Shown here in pieces: positions 23,717-32,816 of a DNA stretch of 64,000 bases. Source of the DNA: Commensalibacter nepenthis (GTDB taxonomy: Bacteria; Pseudomonadota; Alphaproteobacteria; Acetobacterales; Acetobacteraceae); assembly GCF_029953305.1 (NCBI RefSeq), contig NZ_JASBAN010000001.1, forward strand, positions 186,001 through 250,000, given 5' to 3'. The notes under the pieces are model-generated. The model searched no databases, was not told the origin of the DNA, and saw only the letters and a list, made by a program, of their open reading frames with translations. Position 1 is the first letter of the stretch. Every line of letters begins with the position of its first letter. A program made the translations under genes and the position numbers.

Positions 23717-23756
23717 TGACAAAATCGGAACAAATAGATTACTTCCGATTTTGTCA
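23717..23756 (+). terminator. Long hairpin between eno and ftsB
   Basis: A perfect 14-bp inverted repeat (23717-23730 against 23743-23756) with a 12-nt loop directly follows eno. It lacks a U-tract (the next bases are CTATATTG), so it may act as an mRNA 3' stabiliser or processing site, or as a partial terminator before ftsB. Confidence 0.5.
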
Positions 23757-23785
23757 CTATATTGTATCATTTAAGGGAATATCGA

Positions 23786-24115
23786 ATGCGTTTTTTCCGT
23801 TATGTTAAAAAACTAGTTAAATCAGTTATTCCCCCTGTTTTCTTTATAGGTTTAACAGGCTTTTTTATATGGAATACCTTAAATGGTGACCATGGTTTAA
23901 AAAGCTATTACGTTCAACAAAAATTATTAGTTGAAGCCGAGCAAGCCCAGCAAGATGCTGTCTCAGAACAGCAAATCTGGAGTAGACGTGTTGTTGGATT
24001 AAAAGAAGGTCATCTTGACAAAGATTTATTAGATGAACGCACACGTGTCATGCTGAGCTTTGCGCAAGAGGACGAGATTATCATTCCTTATAAAGCGAAT
24101 GACCATCTTTATTAA
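23786..24115 (+). CDS. ftsB: FtsB/DivIC-type septum formation initiator
   Basis: The 109-residue protein starts at the ATG at 23786, with AAGGGAA about 8 bp upstream. It has a basic N-terminus, one transmembrane helix (about residues 13-34, SVIPPVFFIGLTGFFIWNTL) and a downstream coiled coil with QQKLLVEAEQAQQDAVSEQQ. This is the bitopic FtsB/DivIC layout, in which the protein links FtsL and FtsQ in the divisome. The position right after eno matches other alphaproteobacteria, where pdhA usually follows; here a terminator and rpmG follow instead. Confidence 0.85.
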   Translation: MRFFRYVKKLVKSVIPPVFFIGLTGFFIWNTLNGDHGLKSYYVQQKLLVEAEQAQQDAVSEQQIWSRRVVGLKEGHLDKDLLDERTRVMLSFAQEDEIIIPYKANDHLY

Positions 24116-24143
24116 AATATTTTTTAATAAAATTTTAAGCACA

Positions 24144-24175
24144 AAAAAAGCTGGAGCTACTTGCCCAGCTTTTTT
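24144..24175. terminator. Bidirectional intrinsic terminator between ftsB and rpmG
   Basis: The stem AAAAAAGCTGG (24144-24154) pairs with CCAGCTTTTTT (24165-24175) around a 10-nt loop, with T-runs on both strands. It serves ftsB from the left and rpmG from the right. Confidence 0.9.
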
Positions 24176-24200
24176 ATTTGTTTTATTTCGTTAAGAAAAA

Positions 24201-24368
24201 CTATTTAATTTTTGCTTCACGGAAAACAACGTGTTTACGAACAACTGGATCGTATTTTTTTAATTCCATTTTACCAGTATGTGCTCTTGCATTCTTTCTG
24301 GTTACATAGAAAAAACCTGTTTCAGCAGTTGAAAGTAATTTAATTTGAATTGTGTTACTTTTAGCCAT
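24201..24368 (-). CDS. rpmG: 50S ribosomal protein L33
   Basis: A short 55-codon gene. Its product begins [20 protein letters not shown] and contains [20 protein letters not shown] and a C-terminal VVFREAKIK, which is L33. It has no CxxC zinc pair, so it is the zinc-independent type. The ATG at 24368 has a GAGGA ribosome binding site 6 bp upstream. It is a single-gene unit that ends at the shared terminator. Confidence 0.95.
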   Translation of the reverse strand: MAKSNTIQIKLLSTAETGFFYVTRKNARAHTGKMELKKYDPVVRKHVVFREAKIK

Positions 24369-24560
24369 TACATCCTCGTTTTGATCAGCTTATCTTTGTA
24401 TTAAAATATCGCTTTTATACTAAATGCTTATATTTTATCAAAAGATCAAGTTAAATCTTAAAATCCTATTATTTTCATACAATTTTTTTATAATTTGTCA
24501 AATGATACCAAATTATAAATCCTTATTATCGTTCTTTATACTATAAATCATTCAATAACT

Positions 24561-25955
24561 CTAATAAAATAATATTATTTCTTTTGTAAATTGGGCAATA
24601 AATTGATCTGTGATCTTTTCTATATATGGGACTTCAGCGATAACAGCAATTCTTCCATGACGTTCAATGGCTTCTTTATTCGCTGGATTCAGATTGCCAT
24701 TTAAAATAACCCCAGCAATAGGGATATGATGATTTCTCAAAACATTTATTGTCAAAAGCGTATGATTTAACGTTCCTAGCTCTGTTCTTGCAACGATTAC
24801 AACGGGTAAATTAACTTTCTGCATCATTTGAAGCATATATTGAGAACCTGCAACAGGAACCAAAACGCCCCCTGCTCCTTCAACAATATAAGGTCTATTT
24901 TGAGTAGGTAAGGAAAAATCGAGTTGGTGAATATCTAATGTGATTGCTTCGCTTTTAGCGGCTTCTTCTGGGGATAACGGTTCTTGTAATTCAATGAGTG
25001 GTGGAATGATTTGTGCATCTGGGATTTGTGCTAGTATTTGTATATTTTTACTATCCCCAAGATCACAATTTAATCCCGTTTGCATCGGTTTCCAATAGGT
25101 TGCGCCTAATGCTTTGGTTAAACATGCAGATATAAAAGTTTTGCCAACATCAGTATCTGTGCCAGTAACAAAAAAACCTTTTGCAGCAAATCGTCTAAAA
25201 CAACCCAGAGCAACTTCATAAGTAGTATATCCATAATCCTCATTAAACTGCGTAAGAATTTTTTGAAATTGTGCTGCTGATAAAGGTTTGTGCGTTTTCG
25301 CAGCAATATGGGCGCCAATAGCGCGCAATCCTTTGATAAATTCTATTCCATTTTTAATTGATTCTAAAATAGTTTCACTTTGCCAAAAACCACCACCTAT
25401 TTCAGATGACCAATAAGAGTCTAATGTTTCTACATTCGGATAAGATTGAAAAGAACAATGACAGTCATGTTCAGCATATATCTGACGCCATTCTTTGAAG
25501 CTCTGCTGTGCCAATGTAGAGCATAGCAAATATCCGTTAGGATTTAATAATGTTGTGATTGTTTTTAATGAGTGTTCTAAATTTTCAAACCATTGAAAGG
25601 CAAGGCTAGACACAATAAGATCAAAAGATTGTTCCAAATCAATCGCCTCGCCATCCATTACTTTGAACTGAATATTGGGATTATTACCATATTTCTTTTT
25701 AACCCGTTCAATCATATAAGGGGAAATATCAGTAATTAATAATTGAGCCTTAGGAAAAAAATCAATTATTAATTGGGTTAATAATCCTGTTCCACAGCCA
25801 ATTTCTAAGATTGATAAAGGTTGAGAACAATCCATATCTAACGTTTTGATAAATTGAGCTAAACGCTTTGCGACAATTTTTTGGATATGCGCTGATTGTT
25901 CATAAGAAACAGCCATATCGAAGGATTTGATAATTTTTTGTTTATAAGAATTCAT
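24561..25955 (-). CDS. bioCD: Fused malonyl-ACP O-methyltransferase and dethiobiotin synthetase (BioC-BioD)
   Basis: One continuous frame of 464 residues joins two biotin enzymes. Residues 1-255 are a class I SAM methyltransferase with ILEIGCGTGLL at 49-59, DISPYMIERVKKKY, SLAFQWFENL and a C-terminal region typical of BioC, which methylates malonyl-ACP to start pimelate synthesis. Residues 259-464 are BioD with the P-loop GTDTDVGKT at 265-273, Lys289 in YWKPMQTG, VEGAGGVLVP and RTELGTLNHTLLT. BioD closes the ureido ring of dethiobiotin. Both halves look full length and intact, with almost no linker. The start overlaps the bioH-like stop by 4 bp. Confidence 0.93.
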   Translation of the reverse strand: MNSYKQKIIKSFDMAVSYEQSAHIQKIVAKRLAQFIKTLDMDCSQPLSILEIGCGTGLLTQLIIDFFPKAQLLITDISPYMIERVKKKYGNNPNIQFKVMDGEAIDLEQSFDLIVSSLAFQWFENLEHSLKTITTLLNPNGYLLCSTLAQQSFKEWRQIYAEHDCHCSFQSYPNVETLDSYWSSEIGGGFWQSETILESIKNGIEFIKGLRAIGAHIAAKTHKPLSAAQFQKILTQFNEDYGYTTYEVALGCFRRFAAKGFFVTGTDTDVGKTFISACLTKALGATYWKPMQTGLNCDLGDSKNIQILAQIPDAQIIPPLIELQEPLSPEEAAKSEAITLDIHQLDFSLPTQNRPYIVEGAGGVLVPVAGSQYMLQMMQKVNLPVVIVARTELGTLNHTLLTINVLRNHHIPIAGVILNGNLNPANKEAIERHGRIAVIAEVPYIEKITDQFIAQFTKEIILFY

Positions 25956-26617
25956 AATATTAACGCAATATCTCTAATGATTTTAGAACAAGTTTCAGGC
26001 TGAGAAATAGGAAGAACATGCGTATCATCTTTTACCCAATGAATAGGATGAGATTGAAAAGAATCTGTTGTCATAGCAGGAGATACAACAGGATCATTTT
26101 GTGAGGCTAGAATTGTCAATTTATCCATAATCGAAGGAAATACATCACGAAAATCTTCAGTTTCCAAATATTTTAATCCTGTTTGTAATGTAGGAATATT
26201 CATTTGATTTGGTAGACTATCAAAATATCGGCATTGTTGATAAAATTGAGAAAGAATTAAATATGCATCCTTATCAATTCCTTTGGACATTCGTTGTAAA
26301 ATACGCAATGGAGCACCAGATAAATAATCATCCGCTTTTGAAAAGCGTAAAAAGCTATTAATCGCTATATAATGATGAAATTCGTGCGGAAATTGCTTTA
26401 ATAAATATAAAAAACCCAAGGAATGCCCTATTGCAATCGTATGATTTATCTGTTTTGAAATGGTCTGAATGATCTCATTTGATGTGGCTGTATTATTTAC
26501 AAAATCAAGATCAATATAGTCAATAGAGAATCCTTTTAATAAGTAACCAACAGGTTTCCAAAAATCCCTTGAGAAGCCCCACCCATGTACAAATAATAAA
26601 TGATATTTCTGCGTCAT
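25952..26617 (-). CDS. BioH-like alpha/beta hydrolase, probable pimeloyl-ACP methyl ester esterase
   Basis: A small alpha/beta hydrolase of 221 residues from the ATG at 26617, which overlaps the bioF stop as ATGA. The catalytic triad is visible: Ser66 in GHSLG (64-68), Asp175 in ASQNDPVV and His200 in DDTHVLP. The opening HLLFVHGWGFSRDFW resembles BioH. In BioC-dependent biotin synthesis an esterase removes the methyl group from pimeloyl-ACP methyl ester; BioH, BioG, BioK and others fill this step. The position between bioF and bioC-bioD supports that role. Which esterase family it belongs to needs a profile search. Confidence 0.75.
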   Translation of the reverse strand: MTQKYHLLFVHGWGFSRDFWKPVGYLLKGFSIDYIDLDFVNNTATSNEIIQTISKQINHTIAIGHSLGFLYLLKQFPHEFHHYIAINSFLRFSKADDYLSGAPLRILQRMSKGIDKDAYLILSQFYQQCRYFDSLPNQMNIPTLQTGLKYLETEDFRDVFPSIMDKLTILASQNDPVVSPAMTTDSFQSHPIHWVKDDTHVLPISQPETCSKIIRDIALIL

Positions 26618-27801
26618 CGTTTTTTCCATAATGATGGGTTCTGGTGAATAACCCTATGTATTTTTTCAAGTAAATATTCGATATCTTTAGGTTGATGCGC
26701 AGCACTGAAAGTCAATCGTAATCGACTACTATGTACAGGGACTGTTGGTGGACGAATAGGAGTCACCCATATTCCTTCCTTTCTTAGTAATTGTGTGATC
26801 TGTAGCGCATTTTCAGCAGATCCAACAATCAATGGAATAATTTGCGAGACTGTATCCCCGACATCAATTCCCCATTCTGTGAATTGTTGCTTTACATAGT
26901 GACATTGTTTTTTTAAATAGTCACGCTCAGTGTCTAATGTTGGAATAAGTTCTAACGCTGCTGCAATACTACCGCTGACTGGTGGAGGCAAAGCCGTTGT
27001 ATGAATAAAACCAGAACAATAATTCACTAACCAATCACATAATACTTTGGAGCCTGCAATATATGCTCCAAAACTGCCCCAAGCTTTGCTGAACGTGCCC
27101 ATCGTTAAATCTGCATAAGGAGAAGCCAATCCTTGCCCTTGCCTTCCTAGTATACCCGTAGCATGCGCATCGTCTAGGAATAAAAATGCTTGATATTCAT
27201 CAGCAAGTTTTCTTAATCTTTGTAAATCAGCTTGATCGCCATCCATACTAAAAATTGTTTCAGTAATAATGAGCTTGCAACCTTGCTCGTTGCGAATAGT
27301 ATCTAAACGCTCTTGCAAATGTTGTATATTATTATGACGAAATCGGATCTGTTTTGTTTGTCCTGCTTTACATCCATAATGAAGGCTTGCATGATTTAGT
27401 TTATCAGTAAGCACCCATACAGGTTTGGGTAAATTCTCTAATAAACATGAAATGACGGCTACATTTGCTTGCCATCCAGACGCAAAAATAAGGGCTGCTT
27501 CAGTCCCAAGGAATTTTGCCAAATCAGATTCTATTTTTTCATGATAAGAATTATGCCCTGTGACCAAACGGGATGCAGGACATCCAGTGCCATATTGTTC
27601 AACCCATTTTTGACTTTTTTCTTTTATTTTCGAATCGAAAGAAAGCCCTAAATAATCATTACTCGAAAAATTAAGATATTCTTGATTTTGATATTTTATT
27701 CTCACGGCACTGATTGCATCAACAGGAATCAAATTTCTAAGTATGCCTTGTTGCTTTCTTTTTAATAAAGACTCTTGGAAAAATTGGTCAAAATAATTCA
27801 T
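26614..27801 (-). CDS. bioF: 8-amino-7-oxononanoate synthase
   Basis: A PLP enzyme of 395 residues that condenses pimeloyl-ACP with alanine. It has LNFSSNDYLGLSFD near the start, GTGCPASRLVTGH, LFLDDAHATGILG with the PLP-binding aspartate, and the Schiff-base lysine in TMGTFSKAWGSFG. It opens the leftward biotin unit (bioF, esterase, bioC-bioD) with 4-bp overlaps at both later junctions, and diverges from bioA. Confidence 0.96.
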   Translation of the reverse strand: MNYFDQFFQESLLKRKQQGILRNLIPVDAISAVRIKYQNQEYLNFSSNDYLGLSFDSKIKEKSQKWVEQYGTGCPASRLVTGHNSYHEKIESDLAKFLGTEAALIFASGWQANVAVISCLLENLPKPVWVLTDKLNHASLHYGCKAGQTKQIRFRHNNIQHLQERLDTIRNEQGCKLIITETIFSMDGDQADLQRLRKLADEYQAFLFLDDAHATGILGRQGQGLASPYADLTMGTFSKAWGSFGAYIAGSKVLCDWLVNYCSGFIHTTALPPPVSGSIAAALELIPTLDTERDYLKKQCHYVKQQFTEWGIDVGDTVSQIIPLIVGSAENALQITQLLRKEGIWVTPIRPPTVPVHSSRLRLTFSAAHQPKDIEYLLEKIHRVIHQNPSLWKKR

Positions 27802-27879
27802 GAAAATAATCTGTTTGAGTTCGTTCTAAGATATCGTTAATTTTAATTTTTAATCTTTATCTTTATATATGCAAAGAAA
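27802..27879. promoter_or_regulatory. Divergent bioF/bioA control region
   Basis: The 78-bp gap must hold both promoters. One 10-mer, TTATATATGC near 27862-27871, matches 8 of 10 positions of the TTATMTATAA site described for the BioR repressor in alphaproteobacteria, but such matches are expected by chance in A/T-rich DNA. No BirA-type operator with GTTTAC half-sites was seen. Confidence 0.25.
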
Positions 27880-29124
27880 ATGTCTCATTCAATGCTTAAA
27901 AATATTTGGCTTCCTTATACACAAATGCAAACCTGTAATAGTCCCATTATTGCAAAAAAAACTCAAGGTTCTGTCATCACACTACAAGATGGTACAGAGC
28001 TGATTGATGGCATTGCTTCTTGGTGGACCGCATGTCACGGATATAACCATCCTTACATCGCGAATCATGTTCAACAACAGCTTCAAAAAATGCCTCATAT
28101 TATGTTTGGGGGAATTATTCACGAGCCTGCAATTTGCTTATCCCAAAAATTAGCAAAATTGCTGCCAGGAGATCTAAATAAAGTCTTTTTCACCGAATCC
28201 GGCTCTGTTGCGGTAGAAGTCGCCATGAAAATGGCTATTCAGTTTTGGTTGAATCAAAGCAAAATAACAAAAACCAAAATTCTTTCTTTTTATGGTGGGT
28301 ATCATGGCGACACGATGGCGACGATGGCAGTGTGTGATCCCGAAGAGGGGATGCATCATTTATTTAAAGATGTCTTGCCTCATCAACATATTATTCCCTT
28401 ACCAACAACAAAAGAATTAAAACAACAATTTCGCAACTTCCTTGAAAATCATCATCATGAAATGGCTGCTATTTTAATAGAACCTTTGGTTCAAGGGGCT
28501 GGTGGAATGTTGTTTCATGATCCTGACCTCCTTTTATTTTTACGCCGACAAGCAAATCACTATAATATTTTATTAATTTTTGATGAAATTTTTACGGGTC
28601 TAGGCAGAACTGGAAGTCTGTTTGCATGTAATCAGGCAGATGTTGTTCCTGATATTATTACATTATCCAAAGCGCTAAGCGGCGGAACAATGGCCTTAGC
28701 AGCTACAATTGCCAGAGAACATATATTTAATGGGTTTTTATCTGAGCATGAAAACCATGCGTTAATGCATGGTCCAACTTTTATGGCAAACCCTTTGGCT
28801 TGTGCCTGTGCCAATGCCTCTTTGGAGTTATTTAATCAATATGATTGGAAAATCAATATCACCCATATTGAAGCGCAATTATCTCAAGAATTATCAGCTT
28901 GTCTTCAGTTAGATATTGTAAAAGATGTTAGGGTAAAAGGTGCAATCGGAGTCGTTGAACTTTATAAAATTGACAAATTGAACTTATTGAAAACTAAACT
29001 ATTACAACATCATGTTTGGATCAGACCGTTTAGAAATATTATTTATCTAACTCCATCTTTCACAATCACAACTGCCGAGTTAAGCAAGCTAACTCGGGCA
29101 ATATTTGATGTGCTATCACACTAG
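27880..29124 (+). CDS. bioA: Adenosylmethionine-8-amino-7-oxononanoate aminotransferase
   Basis: A class III PLP aminotransferase of 414 residues. It shows IWLPYTQMQ and IASWWTACHGYNHP, both typical of BioA, then SFYGGYHGDTMATMAV, LLIFDEIFTGLGRTG and the PLP lysine in ITLSKALSGG. It uses SAM as amino donor to make 7,8-diaminopelargonate from the BioF product. It is transcribed away from bioF. BioB, needed for the last step, is not in the window. Confidence 0.95.
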   Translation: MSHSMLKNIWLPYTQMQTCNSPIIAKKTQGSVITLQDGTELIDGIASWWTACHGYNHPYIANHVQQQLQKMPHIMFGGIIHEPAICLSQKLAKLLPGDLNKVFFTESGSVAVEVAMKMAIQFWLNQSKITKTKILSFYGGYHGDTMATMAVCDPEEGMHHLFKDVLPHQHIIPLPTTKELKQQFRNFLENHHHEMAAILIEPLVQGAGGMLFHDPDLLLFLRRQANHYNILLIFDEIFTGLGRTGSLFACNQADVVPDIITLSKALSGGTMALAATIAREHIFNGFLSEHENHALMHGPTFMANPLACACANASLELFNQYDWKINITHIEAQLSQELSACLQLDIVKDVRVKGAIGVVELYKIDKLNLLKTKLLQHHVWIRPFRNIIYLTPSFTITTAELSKLTRAIFDVLSH

Positions 29125-29132
29125 AAAAACAT

Positions 29133-29789
29133 TTACTCAGAAACTGGTTTTGCTTTTGAATCTTTAGGATGATCAGAACTTGCTTTGGAAGAAGATTGCT
29201 TCTTCTTTGGCATTTTCGAATCCGGAACAATCGTTACTTTACCGGTTGAGCTAATCACTGTATTCGTTCCATCACCGTTTGGAATAACGATTGGCTCATT
29301 ATTCATATCTTTTTCAATATATTTTGGTGCATGGTCATCAATATGATCTGGTAAAACACCTTCGCCATTATTAGGGGTATTAATAGCAGCACCATGCTTA
29401 ATCAAATTCTTCTCACCAGCAGTTAAATCCCCATCCTCTGGGAAGTCAGATGGCAAAGAATGATCATGACCTTGTTCATGTTTTATAACATCTTCATCTG
29501 CACCAAAAGCTTGGCTATAGTCTGACAGAGAAAAAGATTGTTCGTCATTTGCAACATCACTCAATGTTGGTAAAGCTGGAGGGCGAGATGGCCAAATATT
29601 CTCACCTTGAGGAAGAATCGGTGTCGAAGCAACAGTTTCGCCACGTACTTTCATCATATTCTCAGAATCACCTCTGGGAGCCTCAGGATTGCTTCCTGGT
29701 AATCTTACCGTATCATCTAAAAATCTATCAAATCCAGAGCAACCACTAAGCAGTAACATCGTTGCCATAAGAGCAGCATAACCCCGCAT
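29133..29789 (-). CDS. Lipoprotein of unknown function
   Basis: The 218-residue protein has a lipoprotein signal with lipobox LSGC ending at Cys17. The mature part is hydrophilic, rich in Asp, Glu, Pro and Ser, and ends in a Lys/Ser-rich tail (KKKQSSSKASSDHPKDSK). No enzymatic motif is visible and most of it looks disordered. It lies 97 bp downstream of pgsA on the same strand. It may be an outer-membrane lipoprotein specific to the family; a distant DUF3035 link was considered but is not supported by a clear motif. Confidence 0.7.
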   Translation of the reverse strand: MRGYAALMATMLLLSGCSGFDRFLDDTVRLPGSNPEAPRGDSENMMKVRGETVASTPILPQGENIWPSRPPALPTLSDVANDEQSFSLSDYSQAFGADEDVIKHEQGHDHSLPSDFPEDGDLTAGEKNLIKHGAAINTPNNGEGVLPDHIDDHAPKYIEKDMNNEPIVIPNGDGTNTVISSTGKVTIVPDSKMPKKKQSSSKASSDHPKDSKAKPVSE

Positions 29790-29886
29790 CTATAGCCTCC
29801 AACTCATAATAAAATCAAAACAGGTTGCAATTTGCCTGCAATGCGAAAAAATCTCAAGAAAAAAATTACTAATTGCATGTTCTATC

Positions 29887-30459
29887 TTATGATTTACTAA
29901 CAAATTTTAATCCAGTTTGTATATATTCCCATCCAGTAATCATGGTTAGAATAGCTGAAATCCACAATAGAACAGCCCCAATCACGCTGACAGGAAACCA
30001 AGAGATACCCAGCATTTGTGCTGATGTATCCCCTGCCAACAAAAACCCCAATGCAACCATTTGAAAAGTCGTCTTCCATTTCGATAATTGTGTTACAGGC
30101 AAACTAATTTGAGAAGAGGCTAAAAATTCTCTTAGTCCACTAACTAAAATTTCACGTGCTAATATAACCATTGCAGGAATTAATCCGCCATAAGGCAAAC
30201 GATCATATCCCGCCATCACAACAAGTAATACACCCACCAACAATTTATCTGCTATTGGGTCCATCATTCGACCAAGATCTGATAATTGTTGCCATGCACG
30301 AGCGAGTTTGCCATCAAGATAATCTGTTATTCCTGCGCAAATAAATAAAATACATGCCAAAAAATCGGTCAACGGGCAATGGATCATTACCAATACAGCC
30401 AATATAGGAATGATTACAATACGCGATAAGGTCAAACAATTAGGTAAATTAATATACAT
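29887..30459 (-). CDS. pgsA: CDP-diacylglycerol-glycerol-3-phosphate 3-phosphatidyltransferase
   Basis: A membrane enzyme of 190 residues that makes phosphatidylglycerol phosphate. The CDP-alcohol phosphotransferase motif is complete: D49 G50, A53 R54, G63, D67 and D71 within DYLDGKLARAW and DLGRMMDPIADK. Several hydrophobic helices flank it. It lies 97 bp after uvrC on the same strand, an adjacency seen in many proteobacteria. Confidence 0.95.
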   Translation of the reverse strand: MYINLPNCLTLSRIVIIPILAVLVMIHCPLTDFLACILFICAGITDYLDGKLARAWQQLSDLGRMMDPIADKLLVGVLLVVMAGYDRLPYGGLIPAMVILAREILVSGLREFLASSQISLPVTQLSKWKTTFQMVALGFLLAGDTSAQMLGISWFPVSVIGAVLLWISAILTMITGWEYIQTGLKFVSKS

Positions 30460-30556
30460 AATTTTCGCAATGCAGACTGGTGGATTAAATAGACAAAGTC
30501 AAAGAAACATTTTATTCGTTATACGTTATTTATAAAAAAAATCCTATATCAAAACT

Positions 30557-32431
30557 TTATTTTTCCTCTTTGTGCCAATTTGGTCGAAAATGACCATAAA
30601 TCACTTCGGCCATAGCTTGATTAAACCCAGGAATTGCTTGGATATCGGACAGGCTTGCATTCTTTACGGCTTTTGCAGAACCAAAATGATTCAAAAGCAA
30701 ACGTTTGCGGTGTGGTCCCACGCCTGGAATATCATCCAACTCAGAGCGTTGTATCGCTTTTGAACGTCCACTTCTGTGGGTAGTAATCGCAAAGCGATGC
30801 GCCTCATCCCTTAGTCTTTGCAGATAATACAAAACAGGGTCTTGAATCGGCAATTGAAACGGTTCTTGATCCTGAGTAAAAAACCACTCTCGACCAGCGT
30901 TACGATCTTTTCCTTTGGCAATACATATTAATTTAACATTTGTAATTTCTAATTCTTTTAAAATTGAATCAACAGCTGAAAACTGACCCGCTCCACCGTC
31001 AATCAATAAAATATCTGGCCAATTTTCAGGATCTGTGCTTTTCCCTTTCGCAAATCTTCGTGAAAACACCTCTCTCATCATTCCAAAATCGTCCCCTGGA
31101 GTAATAGAGGATTTGATACTAAATTTTCTATAAGCTGACTTATTAAACCCTTCTGAACCAGCCACAACCATCACACCATAGGCATGACTACCCATCAGAT
31201 GGCTATTATCATATATTTCAATGCGTTTAGGTGTCTGCGATAAATGGAAAAGATCCCTTATCTGCTCAAGTAATTTTTGTTGAGAGTTCGTTTCTGCAAG
31301 TTTGCGTTCTAAAGCCCCTTTGGCATTTTCGATAGCGTGATTAATAACAGCCTTCTTTTCCCCCTTTTGTGGAACAGAAATAGTCACTTTATACCCAGCC
31401 TTAAGCCTAAGTGCTTTGCGCATTAATGTCATTTCAGAAAGAGGAATACTCAATAAAATTTGTGATGGTGGCGGTTTGTTTTCATAAAATTGCCCTATGA
31501 ATGCAGAAATAATTTCTTCAGCAGTTTGCCCTTCTATTTGCGTAGGGAAAAAAGCCCTATTCCCATTATTCCTACTGCCTCTTATAAAAAACACTTGAAT
31601 ACAACATTGGTTACCAATTTGATATACAGCTATAATATCCGCATCCACAATAGAAGACGGATTAATAACACCATTGCTTTGGACATAAGTAAAGGCACGA
31701 ATACGATCCCGCAATGCGGCTGCACGTTCATATTCCATTTCCGCTGCAGCTTTTTCCATCTGTTCTGCTAAATCTTGTTGAATTGAAATAGTTTGCCCCG
31801 ATAAAAAGGCTTTGGCCTGTTCGACCAAATGCGCATATTCATCAGATGCAATACGGTCATCACAAGGACCCGCACAGCGTTTTATTTGATATAAGAGGCA
31901 TGGGCGTTTGCGAGAGTGAAAAACTGCGTCTGTGCATGTCCTGAGTAAGAATATTTTTTGTAATAATTCTAAGGTCTGATTGACAGCCCATACAGAAGCA
32001 AAAGGTCCCCAATAATTATTTTCCTTTGAAATTTTCCCTCTATGCTTGTCAATCCTTGGCCATTCATTTTTGCTCATGACCAACCAAGGATATGTTTTAT
32101 CATCCCGTAATAAAATATTATATCTAGGTTTTAAACTTTTAATTAAATTGGCTTCTAATAATAACGCTTCAGCTTCAGTATAAGCCGTTATAATTTCCAT
32201 CGAAGCTGTTTGTTGCACCATTCGACGAATACGATCTGATAAACGAAGTATTTGCGTATATGAATACACACGTTTCCTTAGATCTTTTGCTTTGCCAACA
32301 TAAAGAACCTCACCTTCTTTATTAATCATACGATACACACCAGAATCAGATGGCATGGTCTCTAATGCTTTCTTAATAGCAGCCACACCTATTGTAATGT
32401 TTTTTGGTTCTAGTTCTTGATGAGTCATCAA
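30557..32431 (-). CDS. uvrC: Excinuclease ABC subunit C
   Basis: The 624-residue protein makes both incisions in nucleotide excision repair. The N-terminal GIY-YIG nuclease (SGVYRMI and [14 protein letters not shown], about residues 30-60) is followed by a cysteine-containing linker, a UVR motif ([19 protein letters not shown]), an RNase H-like nuclease ([22 protein letters not shown]) and C-terminal helix-hairpin-helix repeats ([16 protein letters not shown] and [11 protein letters not shown]). Length and order are normal. Confidence 0.97.
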   Translation of the reverse strand: MMTHQELEPKNITIGVAAIKKALETMPSDSGVYRMINKEGEVLYVGKAKDLRKRVYSYTQILRLSDRIRRMVQQTASMEIITAYTEAEALLLEANLIKSLKPRYNILLRDDKTYPWLVMSKNEWPRIDKHRGKISKENNYWGPFASVWAVNQTLELLQKIFLLRTCTDAVFHSRKRPCLLYQIKRCAGPCDDRIASDEYAHLVEQAKAFLSGQTISIQQDLAEQMEKAAAEMEYERAAALRDRIRAFTYVQSNGVINPSSIVDADIIAVYQIGNQCCIQVFFIRGSRNNGNRAFFPTQIEGQTAEEIISAFIGQFYENKPPPSQILLSIPLSEMTLMRKALRLKAGYKVTISVPQKGEKKAVINHAIENAKGALERKLAETNSQQKLLEQIRDLFHLSQTPKRIEIYDNSHLMGSHAYGVMVVAGSEGFNKSAYRKFSIKSSITPGDDFGMMREVFSRRFAKGKSTDPENWPDILLIDGGAGQFSAVDSILKELEITNVKLICIAKGKDRNAGREWFFTQDQEPFQLPIQDPVLYYLQRLRDEAHRFAITTHRSGRSKAIQRSELDDIPGVGPHRKRLLLNHFGSAKAVKNASLSDIQAIPGFNQAMAEVIYGHFRPNWHKEEK

Positions 32432-32816
32432 AATACTCTTTACTAAAAAAATCGTTTTTCTTTGTTTTAAAACAGTTATTTTAGTTCTCCACTGTTTCTG
32501 TGGATAACTATAGGGATGAATATTTAATATATCGATTTAATAGGCAGTTTTTCAACCCTTATCATGTTTTGCCTAAAAATTAATCAATTTTTATAACTTA
32601 TTGAATATATTGTATTTTTATTAAGAAATAAAAGATCTACAATTTGTTATTATTCTGAATAATTAATAATGAATGCTATAAAAAAAACTATAAAAAAAAG
32701 TGGACAAAAATTTTAAAACTGTTAAAAGTCTACTAAAAAAAATGGTAAATTCTACTTTTAAAAATCACCATTATCTTATCATAATTTCTTCACTTTATAT
32801 CACTGAAAATACTATA
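32432..32816. other. Divergent uvrC-exonuclease III intergenic region
   Basis: This 385-bp stretch is very A/T-rich with several T- and A-runs. It must contain both divergent promoters, but no convincing promoter pair, hairpin, RNA gene or coding frame stands out. The upstream in-frame extension of the exonuclease frame (32700-32816) is lysine-rich and looks non-coding. Confidence 0.5.

Noticed and set aside
32700-32816. A 39-codon N-terminal extension of the exonuclease III gene
   Set aside because: The extension is lysine-rich and A/T-driven. The family begins MRIISWNIN at 32817.
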